Shown here piece by piece: positions 6,378 through 13,996 of a DNA stretch of 39,272 nucleotides (positions are counted from its first letter, which is position 1; each line of letters begins with the position of its first letter). The position numbers were made by a program, and so were the translations under genes. The DNA lies in IMG/VR virus record IMGVR_UViG_3300032249_000809, positions 1 through 39,272 of that record. One strand, given 5' to 3'. The notes under the pieces are model-generated. The model saw only the letters and a list, made by a program, of their open reading frames with translations. It was not told the origin of the DNA and searched no databases. The stretch comes from a virus.

Positions 6378-8806
6378 ATACAAACCCGCTTATCTCACTA
6401 TTCCCGAACGCCTTGGCGGCCGAGCCGTCCGAGGCCATCACCCTGCAAAAGTTCCTGACCGGAGTCCGAGAAGGCACTTGGGCGCGCAAGATCGAGGTCT
6501 TGCGCGAGCACATCGCCCGAGGCGACCGGCCGCGCTACGACAACAAAAAGCGCGAACTGCCCGCCGTGACCATCTCTTGCCACTGCCTGAGCCGGGAGCG
6601 CGATTTGTCGCCCGAGGCGAAGGACGTAACGCATTCCGGCTTTCTGCAAGCGGATTTTGACCTGAAGGATAACACCGCGCTGGCCCATCCTGACATCGTG
6701 GCAGCCAAGCGGGCGGCACTGATTGCCGACCCGCACGTTATCGCGGTCTTTGTCGGCCCGTCTGGCGAGGGGCTCAAGGCGGTTGTCTCAATCGACACTG
6801 AGCGGCACAAGGATAGCTGGTTTGCCGCCGAGGTGCATTTTCGCGAGGTCCACGGGCTGAAGCTCGACCCGGCGACGAAAGACCCGATGAGGCTTTGCTT
6901 TGTCTCGCATGACCCTGACCTTGCGACCAGTGACGAGGCCAAGCCGCTGGCCGTGCCTGACAAGCTGCCCGAGCCGGAAGTCTGGCGGCCACCGCTTGAA
7001 ACGACCGCCGAGGACGTTGCGGAAATGCTCAAGGTCATTCCGCCGCGGCCCGATTATGAAACATGGCTGCGGATTGCCTCGGCCGTCTGGTCGGTCGTGC
7101 CGATGGCTGACGGGTGCCGGTTGCTTCACCAATGGAGCCCCGAGGAGAAGCCGGGGGAATATGCGGGCAAGCACAAGGCGCGGCTGCATCAAATCGGCAT
7201 TGGCACCCTTGTCCACATTGCCAGCCAGCACGGGTTTGACGCCCGCGCGGCATGGCGGCGGCGGCGGTGGGCTGGCCGCATCCGCTTTGCTGAGTCTGTC
7301 CGCGGCCCCGGCCAAGAGGAAGACCCTGCCGCCGACACGGCACCGCAGGACATTTACAGCGTGGAACTCGACCGTGAGCGGGTCTGGAACGCCTTCAACA
7401 ACGGCCAGACTGGGGACGCCCGCCTATGGTGCCAGCTACGCCGCGGACTGCGCGTCTGGAACATTCACGCGAAGTCATGGATGATTTACATGGGCGGCAT
7501 CTGGGGGCGGGACACTGGGCAGGCGACCACTTGGGACATTAGCGACACGCTTTGCCGCATCTATGGCGTGCTCGGGGACACGATCCGCGCCGAGATTGCG
7601 GCCAACCCGGCCGACGAGCCCAAGAAAGACCCGCGGGTTAAGGAATTGGTCGGCATCAATGCGAGAATCGACCAGTTGCACACTTCGCTTTACCTGTCAG
7701 GCGTCGAAAAGCTGGCGGCTAAGGAGTTGCACCTCCCGGCCACCGCATTCAATGCGAATCCTGACATCCTCGTTGTGGCCAACGGCACGCTGGATTTTGC
7801 CGAGGGTGTTTTCCGCGAACATCGATCAACCGATTACGTGACGATTCGCAGCGGGATTGCCTTTGACCCGTCCGCCGATTCCCCGAGGTGGCACGCCTTT
7901 CTTGACCGGTGCATCCCTGACCCCGAAACCCGCGTCTACCTCGCCCGCGCCATTGGCTACTGCCTGACCGGCCGGGTGAACCATGACGCCTTGTTTTTCC
8001 TCTACGGGAAGGGGGCGAACGGCAAAAGCACATTTGTCAGTGTCATCAAGCTGCTTTTGGGCGAACTGATGACAACCGTGCCGATTGCGGCACTTCTGGC
8101 GGCCAAGTCGGACAGCAATTTTGACTACCACAAGGCATCAATGGAAGGAAAGCGGGTCGTCTGCACTGACGAAATCCCCGAGGGTCGGCAGTTGGCCGAG
8201 AATCAGGTCAAGGCCATCACCGGGGGCGATGCTGTCAATGCGCGGCGGCCGTTCGAGGTGCCTTATACCTTCTACCCTACGCACAAGCTGGTTCTGATGG
8301 GCAACCACAAGCCCGACATCAAGGGCACCGACGAGGGTATCTGGCGGCGGGTTCACATGATCCCGTTCCTTGTGACCATCCCCAAGGCCGAGCAACGGCC
8401 CCGCCATGAGGTCTATGCGGAATTCGAGGCCGAGGCCGCGGGTATTCTCAACTGGGCGCTCCGCGGGCTTCTGGAAAGCCGGGACATCGGCCTTTGCCCG
8501 CCCGAGCAGGTTGTCGAGGCCACCAAGGAATACCGCGAGGAGTCGGACCAGTTCGGCACGTTTCTGGCCGAGTGCACCGTCCCGAACATCAACGGGAAAA
8601 TTGCGATGTCATCACTCGCCCAGTGCTATTCCGTATGGTGCGACCAGAACAAGGAAATGCCGCGCCACCGGGGCACGCGGGCGCTGAAAAAAGTTATGAT
8701 CGAGCGTGGTTACACGGTCGAGCTTGACCGGAACAAACACCCCAACGTCATGGGGGCCGAGTTGAAAACTGAGGAGGCTGACAACGTTCTCAACCTCCAA
8801 AATTGA
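6374..8806 (+). CDS. Primase-helicase (BT4734/VirE-N, PriCT-2, SF3 helicase)
   Basis: An 810-aa replication initiator and helicase. Residues about 50-170 resemble the BT4734/VirE-N primase-like domain (HSGFLQADFDLKD with the acidic DxD pair, and FVGPSGEGLKAVV). Residues about 214-290 fit PriCT-2 (PPRPDYETWLRIASAVWS). The C-terminal half is a D5-type N-terminal domain and SF3 helicase: Walker A YGKGANGKST ending at T553, Walker B VCTDEIPE with D599-E600, sensor LMGNHKPDI with N644, arginine finger region WRRVHMIPF. It probably both opens the origin and lays primers. The non-coding repeat region directly downstream is the obvious substrate. No DNA polymerase is encoded, so host polymerase is presumably recruited. 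Confidence 0.88.
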   Translation: MNTNPLISLFPNALAAEPSEAITLQKFLTGVREGTWARKIEVLREHIARGDRPRYDNKKRELPAVTISCHCLSRERDLSPEAKDVTHSGFLQADFDLKDNTALAHPDIVAAKRAALIADPHVIAVFVGPSGEGLKAVVSIDTERHKDSWFAAEVHFREVHGLKLDPATKDPMRLCFVSHDPDLATSDEAKPLAVPDKLPEPEVWRPPLETTAEDVAEMLKVIPPRPDYETWLRIASAVWSVVPMADGCRLLHQWSPEEKPGEYAGKHKARLHQIGIGTLVHIASQHGFDARAAWRRRRWAGRIRFAESVRGPGQEEDPAADTAPQDIYSVELDRERVWNAFNNGQTGDARLWCQLRRGLRVWNIHAKSWMIYMGGIWGRDTGQATTWDISDTLCRIYGVLGDTIRAEIAANPADEPKKDPRVKELVGINARIDQLHTSLYLSGVEKLAAKELHLPATAFNANPDILVVANGTLDFAEGVFREHRSTDYVTIRSGIAFDPSADSPRWHAFLDRCIPDPETRVYLARAIGYCLTGRVNHDALFFLYGKGANGKSTFVSVIKLLLGELMTTVPIAALLAAKSDSNFDYHKASMEGKRVVCTDEIPEGRQLAENQVKAITGGDAVNARRPFEVPYTFYPTHKLVLMGNHKPDIKGTDEGIWRRVHMIPFLVTIPKAEQRPRHEVYAEFEAEAAGILNWALRGLLESRDIGLCPPEQVVEATKEYREESDQFGTFLAECTVPNINGKIAMSSLAQCYSVWCDQNKEMPRHRGTRALKKVMIERGYTVELDRNKHPNVMGAELKTEEADNVLNLQN

Positions 8807-8889
8807 CTTGATGACAACAAAAATGTCGGCCGCCCACCATGAGAAAACAATATCTAATTACTGGCCGAAACCTGCGGACAATGCGGAGA

Positions 8890-8910
8890 AAGAAGGGAAT
8901 CCTTTTTTGT
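8890..8910 (+). terminator. Weak terminator-like hairpin after primase-helicase
   Basis: AAAGAAGG-GAAT-CCTTTTTT forms a short stem (one G.T pair) running into T residues about 85 bases after the stop at 8806. Low stability, so only a possible terminator. Confidence 0.3.
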
Positions 8911-8946
8911 CTCACAGTAAAAAAGTGGCTTTTAGGGGGCAAAAAC

Positions 8947-9071
8947 GCGGAGTTTGCGGAGTTTAAGGACACCTACAACCTTCTTGCGTAAGGAAAAACT
9001 TTTAACAAAAATATACACATGCCTTTCATAGCCCCCTTTGCTAAACGACTCCGCAAACTCCGCAACTCCGC
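8947..9071. repeat. GCGGAG inverted repeat arms
   Basis: Left arm 8947-8965 and right arm 9042-9071. Each arm contains tandem copies of a GCGGAGTT(T) unit, two on the left and three on the right in opposite orientation. The right arm is followed by a T run (9074-9079). Confidence 0.75.
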
Positions 9072-9107
9072 ACTTTTTTCTGTTTAAAAAATCACACCCT
9101 CTGCAAC

Positions 9108-9500
9108 ATGACCCATGACGACCTGCAAAAACTCGGCTACCGCCAGCAGCCAGACGGCAGCTACTCCCGCCCACCCCTTGCGGCTATGGCTGCCCGGCTA
9201 CCTGACCCCGAGCCTCAACGTGCTCCTCGGCCAGCACTGGACAAAGCTCCAAAAAGAAAAGCGCCGAGCACAGGCCGCATTACGCTGCGCATTACTCGCC
9301 GCGCCAGCCGATTGTTGGACACCGACAATTTTGCTGGTGGCTGCAAGCCGATTATCGACCAATGCCGATATGCGGGCCTCATCCCCGACGATGATCCGGC
9401 CTCGGTCGAAATCGTCTTCAGGCAAGAAAAGGTCCGCCCGACCGCCGCAGGCGTCCTAATCGAAATCCTGCCAAATGTTTTGACTAATCCCGAACAATGA
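9108..9500 (+). CDS. RusA-like Holliday junction resolvase (two-frame gene)
   Basis: The 130-aa frame starting MTHDDLQKLGY carries the conserved RusA C-terminal signature: a strand GRITLRITRR, then LLDTDNFAGGCKPIIDQ and GLIPDDD, giving the metal-binding aspartates. RusA enzymes cut four-way junctions as dimers during recombination and before packaging. Its own N-terminal 50 residues are Pro/Arg-rich and not RusA-like. Instead, an overlapping frame (9115-9459) encodes the RusA-type N terminus (LWLPGYLTPSLNVLLGQHW). A -1 shift at the five A bases at 9251-9255 would join the two halves. The stop overlaps the next ATG (ATGA) and is formed partly by the repeated motif copy b. Confidence 0.65.
   Translation: MTHDDLQKLGYRQQPDGSYSRPPLAAMAARLPDPEPQRAPRPALDKAPKRKAPSTGRITLRITRRASRLLDTDNFAGGCKPIIDQCRYAGLIPDDDPASVEIVFRQEKVRPTAAGVLIEILPNVLTNPEQ
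9115..9459 (+). CDS. Overlapping frame encoding a RusA-like N terminus
   Basis: A 114-codon frame fully inside the RusA region, offset by +1 from it. Residues about 22-60 (HPLRLWLPGYLTPSLNVLL, then GQHWTKLQKEKRRAQAAL) match the RusA N-terminal pattern of a strand, a PSxN turn and a basic helix. Downstream it degenerates into Ser/Thr/Arg-rich sequence that is just the RusA C terminus read in the wrong frame. It is most likely expressed as a frameshift fusion with the 9108 frame, or the gene has suffered an indel; independent expression is less likely. Confidence 0.4.
   Translation: MTTCKNSATASSQTAATPAHPLRLWLPGYLTPSLNVLLGQHWTKLQKEKRRAQAALRCALLAAPADCWTPTILLVAASRLSTNADMRASSPTMIRPRSKSSSGKKRSARPPQAS
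9474..9490 (-). repeat. GGATTAGTCAAAACATT motif, copy b (reverse orientation)
   Basis: On the plus strand it reads AATGTTTTGACTAATCC, spanning the last codons of the RusA gene and ending 6 bases before the next ATG (9497). It is the only full copy in reverse orientation. Confidence 0.8.
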
Positions 9501-9748
9501 AAGACAACTCACCTATGCCACGAGGACGCCCGAGAAAGCATCCCCTTCCAATTTCTGACAGCAGGGTCGACAAGTCTGGTCAAAGTCAGGAGCCCCATAA
9601 GCTCCCATGCGTGGGTTCAAATCCCACCCCTGCAACCAGCTTGCCCGAGCACGATGTCGCTTGGCACGGACCACGCCGGGGCCGTGAAACTGTCGAAGAG
9701 CATCATGCGCGCTGGCTGGCCGAGCGTGCGATACCTTGGGAGGCTTAA
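9497..9748 (+). CDS. Small AT-hook-like protein whose frame contains a tRNA
   Basis: An 83-codon frame that fills the gap between rusA (ATGA overlap) and the terminase small subunit (3-base gap). The N terminus PRGRPRKHPLP contains an AT-hook-like RGRP core, which binds the minor groove of AT-rich DNA. Codons 22-48 coincide with the tRNA gene at 9560-9638, giving the tell-tale VGSNPTPAT peptide. The C terminus (RETVEEHHARWLAERAIPWEA) again looks like ordinary protein. Either the protein is real and overlaps the tRNA, or the frame is a coincidence around the tRNA. Confidence 0.4.
   Translation: MKDNSPMPRGRPRKHPLPISDSRVDKSGQSQEPHKLPCVGSNPTPATSLPEHDVAWHGPRRGRETVEEHHARWLAERAIPWEA
9560..9638 (+). 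tRNA. tRNA-Met (CAT anticodon), initiator-like, CCA encoded
   Basis: Full cloverleaf. Acceptor A-GCAGGG (9560-9566) with CCCTGC-A (9628-9634); D stem GAC/GTC (9569-9571, 9585-9587) round a 13-base loop with GG; anticodon stem GGAGC/GCTCC (9589-9593, 9601-9605) with loop CCCATAA, anticodon CAT at 9596-9598; five-base variable loop; T stem GTGGG/CCCAC with loop TTCAAAT; A73 and CCA (9636-9638). Position 1-72 is an A.A mismatch and 11-24 is A-T, both hallmarks of bacterial initiator tRNA. The third hallmark, three G-C pairs under the anticodon loop, is only partly present. Position 33 is C instead of the usual T. Elongator Met or Ile(CAT) remains possible. Confidence 0.85.
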
Positions 9749-9751
9749 ACC

Positions 9752-10180
9752 ATGGCCGCGAAGAAAATGGGCAGGCCGAGCAAGCGCACGCCGCAAATCA
9801 TTGATGAGATTTGCGAAAGAATCGCCAAAGGCGAAACGCTGTCTTCGATTTGCAGAGATGATAAAATGCCATCAAGGCAAAAGCTCTATGAGTGGCAAGA
9901 TGCTGACAGTGAACTTTCGGGACGAATCGCGCGCGCGCGCGAGGATGGTTTTGACGCCATCGCCGAGGAGTGCCTTGCCATTGCCGACGAGACCCAGCAC
10001 GACACGATAAAAGCCGATTCTGGCGACCGGCAAGATAGCGAATGGATCAGCCGCTCCCGGCTGCGGGTGGACACCCGGCTAAAATTGTTGGCCAAGTGGT
10101 CGCCCAAGAAATACGGCGACAAGATCGAACACCAGCACGGAGAGTTGGCCGTATCGGTCAGAATCGGCGGCAATGCGTAG
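9752..10180 (+). CDS. Terminase small subunit
   Basis: A 142-aa DNA-recognition subunit of the packaging motor. The N-terminal part (about 5-60) is a helix-turn-helix: RPSKRTPQIIDEICERIAKG, then LSSICRDDKMPSRQKLYEW. The central helices (IARAREDGFDAIAEECLAIAD) are for oligomerisation. The C-terminal RLKLLAKWSPKKYGDK is a typical signature of this small terminase family. GGGAGG lies 11 bases before the ATG. The end overlaps the large subunit by 8 bases, the normal order. Confidence 0.9.
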   Translation: MAAKKMGRPSKRTPQIIDEICERIAKGETLSSICRDDKMPSRQKLYEWQDADSELSGRIARAREDGFDAIAEECLAIADETQHDTIKADSGDRQDSEWISRSRLRVDTRLKLLAKWSPKKYGDKIEHQHGELAVSVRIGGNA

Positions 10181-11513
10181 CGTCGAAATCGAGATTTGCC
10201 CTCGGGCGCAATTCCGCGCGTTCATCGAGTCAGACAAGCGATGGTCTTGCCTGATTGTCCACCGCCGCGGCGGCAAGACGTTTGCCGGGCTGCAAAAGCT
10301 CTTGAAGGAATCCCTGACCTACCGGCGGCCGGGGCCGCCCAAGCGATACGCCTACATTGCGCCGACGCGCGACCAAGCAAAAGACATCGCTTGGAACTAC
10401 CTCAAGGAATTTACGAAAGACATTCCCGGCATGGACAAGAACGAGGCCGAACTTCGCGTCACAATGCCTGATGGGACGATGATCCGGCTTTACTCGGGCG
10501 AGAACTTCGAGCGGATGCGCGGCCTTTACTTCGATGGCGTTGTCATCGACGAGCCCGAGGACATCGACCCGATGGCATGGACGGCGGTAATCCGCCCGTG
10601 CCTTTCCGATTATAAGGGTTGGGCAATCTGGATTGGCACAGTCAAAGGCAAAAAGGGCCAATGGAAGCGCATGACAAACGCCATGCAAGATGCCGAGTGG
10701 TTCGCCATGCTCTTGAAGGCGTCCGAGTCTGGAATCATTGACCCGGTGGAGTTGGCCAGTCTTGAGCGCGAGGCCAAGCGGGAAGGACGGCATGAAATCT
10801 TTCTCCAAGAGTATGAGTGTGACCCGAATATCGGCATCCCCGGTGCCGTGCTGGCCCGATTCGTGACCAAGGCGCACGAAGAGGGGCGGGTCAAAAATTT
10901 CCCGTGGGACAGGTCCGAGCAGGTCTTTACGTTCTGGGACTTGGGCAGCCCCGAGAACGTGCGCGTGACCTACGTTCAATTTGTCGGGCGCGAAATCCAC
11001 GTGATTGACCACGATGCCGACCTCGGCGACCCAGAAATGACGCCAGCCAAGCGAGTGGCGCACATGAACGCCAAGGGGTATTATTACGGCAAGCATTGCT
11101 TCCCGCATGACGCCGCGGCCCGCGAGAAGTCAGGGAAGAACTTTTCCCAGCAGATGCAAGAGGCGGGCCTTGCGGGCATTACGATCATTCCGCGCTGTCA
11201 TTCCGTTTGGCCGGGCATCAATGCGCTGGTCGAAATGTTTCCCCGGTGCCTGTTTCACAAGGACAACACCGAATATCTGCTTGAGTCGATGGAGTATTAC
11301 CAGCGGCGGGTTGACCGCGAGGGCACGGTTACCGATGACATTTTGCAAAACTGGGCCTGTCACTCGACCGACTCCATGCGGATGCTGGCCGAGGCCATGC
11401 TCAACGGGATTGTAAAAGCCAACGCACTGCATTCCCCGGCCGCCGTGACCGTAACAACTGGATTCCGCGACCTCAACATGACCAACCGGCGGACGCTGGT
11501 TGTAAGACGATGA
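10173..11513 (+). CDS. Terminase large subunit
   Basis: A 446-aa ATPase and nuclease that pumps DNA into the prohead and cuts the concatemer. Walker A VHRRGGKT ends at K35-T36; Walker B GVVIDEPE has D126-E127. The C-terminal RNase H-like nuclease carries D256 (FTFWDLG), D313 (PHDAA) and D400 (HSTDSMRM). Length and motifs are normal for T7/P22-type podoviruses. The stop overlaps the next ATG (11510). Because the virion ends are set by this enzyme, its subfamily would predict cos, pac or terminal-repeat packaging. Confidence 0.93.
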   Translation: MRSVEIEICPRAQFRAFIESDKRWSCLIVHRRGGKTFAGLQKLLKESLTYRRPGPPKRYAYIAPTRDQAKDIAWNYLKEFTKDIPGMDKNEAELRVTMPDGTMIRLYSGENFERMRGLYFDGVVIDEPEDIDPMAWTAVIRPCLSDYKGWAIWIGTVKGKKGQWKRMTNAMQDAEWFAMLLKASESGIIDPVELASLEREAKREGRHEIFLQEYECDPNIGIPGAVLARFVTKAHEEGRVKNFPWDRSEQVFTFWDLGSPENVRVTYVQFVGREIHVIDHDADLGDPEMTPAKRVAHMNAKGYYYGKHCFPHDAAAREKSGKNFSQQMQEAGLAGITIIPRCHSVWPGINALVEMFPRCLFHKDNTEYLLESMEYYQRRVDREGTVTDDILQNWACHSTDSMRMLAEAMLNGIVKANALHSPAAVTVTTGFRDLNMTNRRTLVVRR

Positions 11514-11911
11514 ATCCCGCCCTGCGCGTAGCCTCGCTTTACGCGCCCAGCAGCCCGCGGCAGTTCGGTGAAGACATTCAGGCGCACATGCTGACTGGCT
11601 ACGTTTACGCCAGCCCGCACGCATTCTTGCTGACCCGGCCGGTGCCGAGCAATGCGGCACCCGAGGCCATCCGCAACCCGTGGTATGAGTTTCCGCAGGC
11701 AGATTGCGACACGTGGTTTATCTATGCCGGGGCTACGGCCGACCGGACGAGCCCGGCAGGATTAGTCAAAACATTCTTGACCAAGATGCCGTTTCCTTTA
11801 CCGCTGGCCGCATGGGAGCGACAAACGAAGGGCCGAACGACGATCAAATTCTTTTCCATCACCCGGCTGGTCGAGGTGCTTTGCCGTTCCTCGGCACGCG
11901 GCTTGACCTGA
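11510..11911 (+). CDS. Conserved podovirus protein between terminase and portal
   Basis: A 133-aa protein containing MLTGYVYASPHAFLLTRPV, CDTWFIYAG and MPFPLPLAAWER, the pattern of a small protein often found between terminase and portal in podoviruses with an integrase. Its function is unknown. Codons for AGLVKTF are formed by a copy of the GGATTAGTCAAAACATT motif (11759-11775), followed immediately by CTTGACCAA. Coupled to the terminase gene by ATGA. Confidence 0.65.
   Translation: MNPALRVASLYAPSSPRQFGEDIQAHMLTGYVYASPHAFLLTRPVPSNAAPEAIRNPWYEFPQADCDTWFIYAGATADRTSPAGLVKTFLTKMPFPLPLAAWERQTKGRTTIKFFSITRLVEVLCRSSARGLT
11759..11775 (+). repeat. GGATTAGTCAAAACATT motif, copy c
   Basis: Lies inside the 11510 coding sequence, translated GLVKT as in copy a, and is followed at 11776 by CTTGACCAA, the core of the second repeated motif. 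Confidence 0.8.
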
Positions 11912-11931
11912 CGAGCCGTTGTTACGGGTCA

Positions 11932-12306
11932 ATGGTCAGCGGGCTAATGGGTGGCGGGCAAACATCGGGAGGCGACACAGCCGCCGTGCAAAAGCAGACC
12001 CAGCAGCAAAACCGAATACTGGCCAAGCAACAGCAGTCATTGAATCAGCAGAGCGCGGCACTGACCGCGCAGGCATCGAGTCTTGCGAGCGCCATTCCCA
12101 CGATGGCCAGCTACGCACCGCCGCCTTCGACAACGACCCTTGCGGCACCTCCCGCGATGAATGACGCCAGCGGGGCGGCAGCCGAGGCGGAAAAGACGGC
12201 ACGCGAGAAAGAAGCGCGTCGGCGTGGCTACTCTTCCACGATCAAGGCGGGCGAAACAGGCGGCTACACCAACCCCGTGACCGGCTCGGGCTCTCTCCTC
12301 GGCTGA
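11932..12306 (+). CDS. Small virion-associated protein upstream of portal
   Basis: A 124-aa low-complexity protein starting MVSGLMGGGQ, with a Gln-rich coiled-coil section (KQTQQQNRILAKQQQSLN) and a C terminus ending GSGSLLG. Proteins with this Gly/Gln-rich composition and LLG ending are common next to portal genes and may be minor virion components. The frame is open further upstream, but the ATG at 11932 avoids a long overlap with the previous gene. Function unknown. Confidence 0.6.
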   Translation: MVSGLMGGGQTSGGDTAAVQKQTQQQNRILAKQQQSLNQQSAALTAQASSLASAIPTMASYAPPPSTTTLAAPPAMNDASGAAAEAEKTAREKEARRRGYSSTIKAGETGGYTNPVTGSGSLLG

Positions 12307-12310
12307 TGCC

Positions 12311-13996
12311 ATGATGACCAACCCCGAACTGGCGAGCTATCTTCTGGCGCGTAACACCGACCTGAAGACTGACCGCGCTTCGTGGGATACGGTTTGGCAG
12401 GAACTCAGCGAGCATTTTCTCCCGCGCAAAGCGGACATCACGAGCCAACAGTCATCGCCTGACACACAGCGATACAACGCATGTTTCGACGGGTCGGCCA
12501 TTCAAGCCGCGGCCACGCTGGCCAACGGACAACTGGCCTACATCACGCCCGCGGATTCCCGCTGGTTCGCCTACGATCCGCCGTTTGCTATCCGCGACAA
12601 CGACAAGGCAAAGGCGTGGTATCAAGAATGCAGCGAGATTGCCCAATTTTTGCTTTCGACCAGCAACTTTTATTCCGAAATCCACGAGGCGTTTTTTGAC
12701 GATTCTGTCTTTGGCACCTACGGAATGACGCTTAAGCCGGGCAAGAGTCACCCGCTGGTTTTTTCATCCCTTACATGCGGCAGCTACGTCATGGCAGAGA
12801 ACGAGGAAGGGCTCATTGATACGCTTTATCGGGAGATTAAACTCGATGTCATTCAAGCGGCTGGCGAGTTCGGGGAGGAAAACCTTTCTGAAAAGCTGAC
12901 CAAACACCTCGCCACGTTTAAAACGACCGGCAGGGGCGGGACGCAAAAATTTAAGTTCATTCATGCCATTTATCCGCGGACAGACGCCGAGCGGGACATC
13001 AACAAAGGCGACGGCCCTAACAAGCCATGGGCCAGCGTCTACGTCGAAGAGGCAAGCAAACACATTTGCCGCGTTGGCGGATTCGATGAAAAGCCGTTCT
13101 TTGCCGGTCGGCACGTGAAAACCAGCCTCGGGCCGTATGGAGTGAGCCCGGCATGGAACGCGCTGCCAGATGCACGGCAGCTAAATTTCTTGGCCAAGCA
13201 GCTTGATGCGCTGGCCGAGGTGAAGGCATTCCCGCGCTTTCTCGTTCCAGACACGCACGAGGGCGAAATTGATTTGCGCGCAGCCGGGGCGACCTACTTT
13301 AACCCGAACATCCCCGGCGCAATTCCCCGCGAATGGCTGACCGGCGGGGACTACAACATCGGGTTGGAGCGCGAGGCACGAAAGACCAACTCCATCAATC
13401 AGGCTATGCACGTGGATTTGTTTCGTATGTTTGCCGCCCTCGACAAGCAAATGACCGCCCGCGAGGTGGCCGAGCGTGCCGGGGAAAAGCTGGCGCAATT
13501 CAGCCCGGCCTTTGCTCGCAAGACAACCGAGTTGCTTTCCCCGCTTTTGCAATCAGTTTTCGGCACGTGCCTGCGGGGCGGGCTATTCCCGCAGCCGCCC
13601 AAAGAAGCGGCCATTGTCGAGAACGGTCAGCCTGTCATTGGCCTGCCGAACATCAATTATATCAGCCGGATTGCGCTGGCCATCCGCGCAATGCAAAACA
13701 TTGCATGGGTTCGGACAGTCGAAACCAGTATCCCGCTTTGGAACTTGCGCCCCGATCTCCTCGACAACTACGACCTCGATCAAATCGAGCGCGACCGGGC
13801 AAGGAACGAGGGCCAGCCCGCCAACTGGCTACGAGACAAAGACGAGGTCGACGCCATGCGGCAGCAGCGGGCCGAGGCGCAGGCCCAGCAAGCGCAACTT
13901 GAACAAGCGGCCATGGCCGCCGAAGCAGCCGGGAAGCTCGGCGGGATCAAGGAAGATAGCGCGGTCGTGCAGGCCATCCAAAAGCAAGCGGCATGA
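12311..13996 (+). CDS. Portal (head-to-tail connecting) protein
   Basis: A 561-aa protein of the podovirus head-to-tail connector family: twelve copies form the ring through which DNA enters and leaves the capsid. Typical features are the N-terminal helix LLARNTDLKTDRASWDTVWQ, FLPRKADI, the FDGSAIQAAATLANGQLAYITP segment with DSRWFAYD, and a Gln/Ala-rich helical C terminus. Size fits the family (about 500-600 aa). Starts at the first of two adjacent ATGs. The stop overlaps the Bbp19-like gene by ATGA. Confidence 0.9.
   Translation: MMTNPELASYLLARNTDLKTDRASWDTVWQELSEHFLPRKADITSQQSSPDTQRYNACFDGSAIQAAATLANGQLAYITPADSRWFAYDPPFAIRDNDKAKAWYQECSEIAQFLLSTSNFYSEIHEAFFDDSVFGTYGMTLKPGKSHPLVFSSLTCGSYVMAENEEGLIDTLYREIKLDVIQAAGEFGEENLSEKLTKHLATFKTTGRGGTQKFKFIHAIYPRTDAERDINKGDGPNKPWASVYVEEASKHICRVGGFDEKPFFAGRHVKTSLGPYGVSPAWNALPDARQLNFLAKQLDALAEVKAFPRFLVPDTHEGEIDLRAAGATYFNPNIPGAIPREWLTGGDYNIGLEREARKTNSINQAMHVDLFRMFAALDKQMTAREVAERAGEKLAQFSPAFARKTTELLSPLLQSVFGTCLRGGLFPQPPKEAAIVENGQPVIGLPNINYISRIALAIRAMQNIAWVRTVETSIPLWNLRPDLLDNYDLDQIERDRARNEGQPANWLRDKDEVDAMRQQRAEAQAQQAQLEQAAMAAEAAGKLGGIKEDSAVVQAIQKQAA

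Larger units (their letters stand above)
8807..9107. other. Non-coding AT-rich region with inverted repeats, candidate replication origin
   Basis: 301 bases without a convincing gene. It holds GCGGAGTTTGCGGAGTTTA (8947-8965) and its near-exact reverse complement at 9042-9063 (two or three extra bases), an extra AACTCCGC (9064-9071) and a single GCGGAG (8883-8888). Between the arms lie 76 markedly AT-rich bases. It follows the primase-helicase gene directly. Iteron-like repeats round an AT-rich stretch are what an origin looks like; a strong RNA hairpin or terminator is the alternative. Confidence 0.5.

Noticed and set aside
10173-11513. Classification as a strictly lytic T7-like phage
   Set aside because: Structural genes are T7-like in order, but there is no single-subunit RNA polymerase or T7-type DNA polymerase, and an integrase with attP is present.
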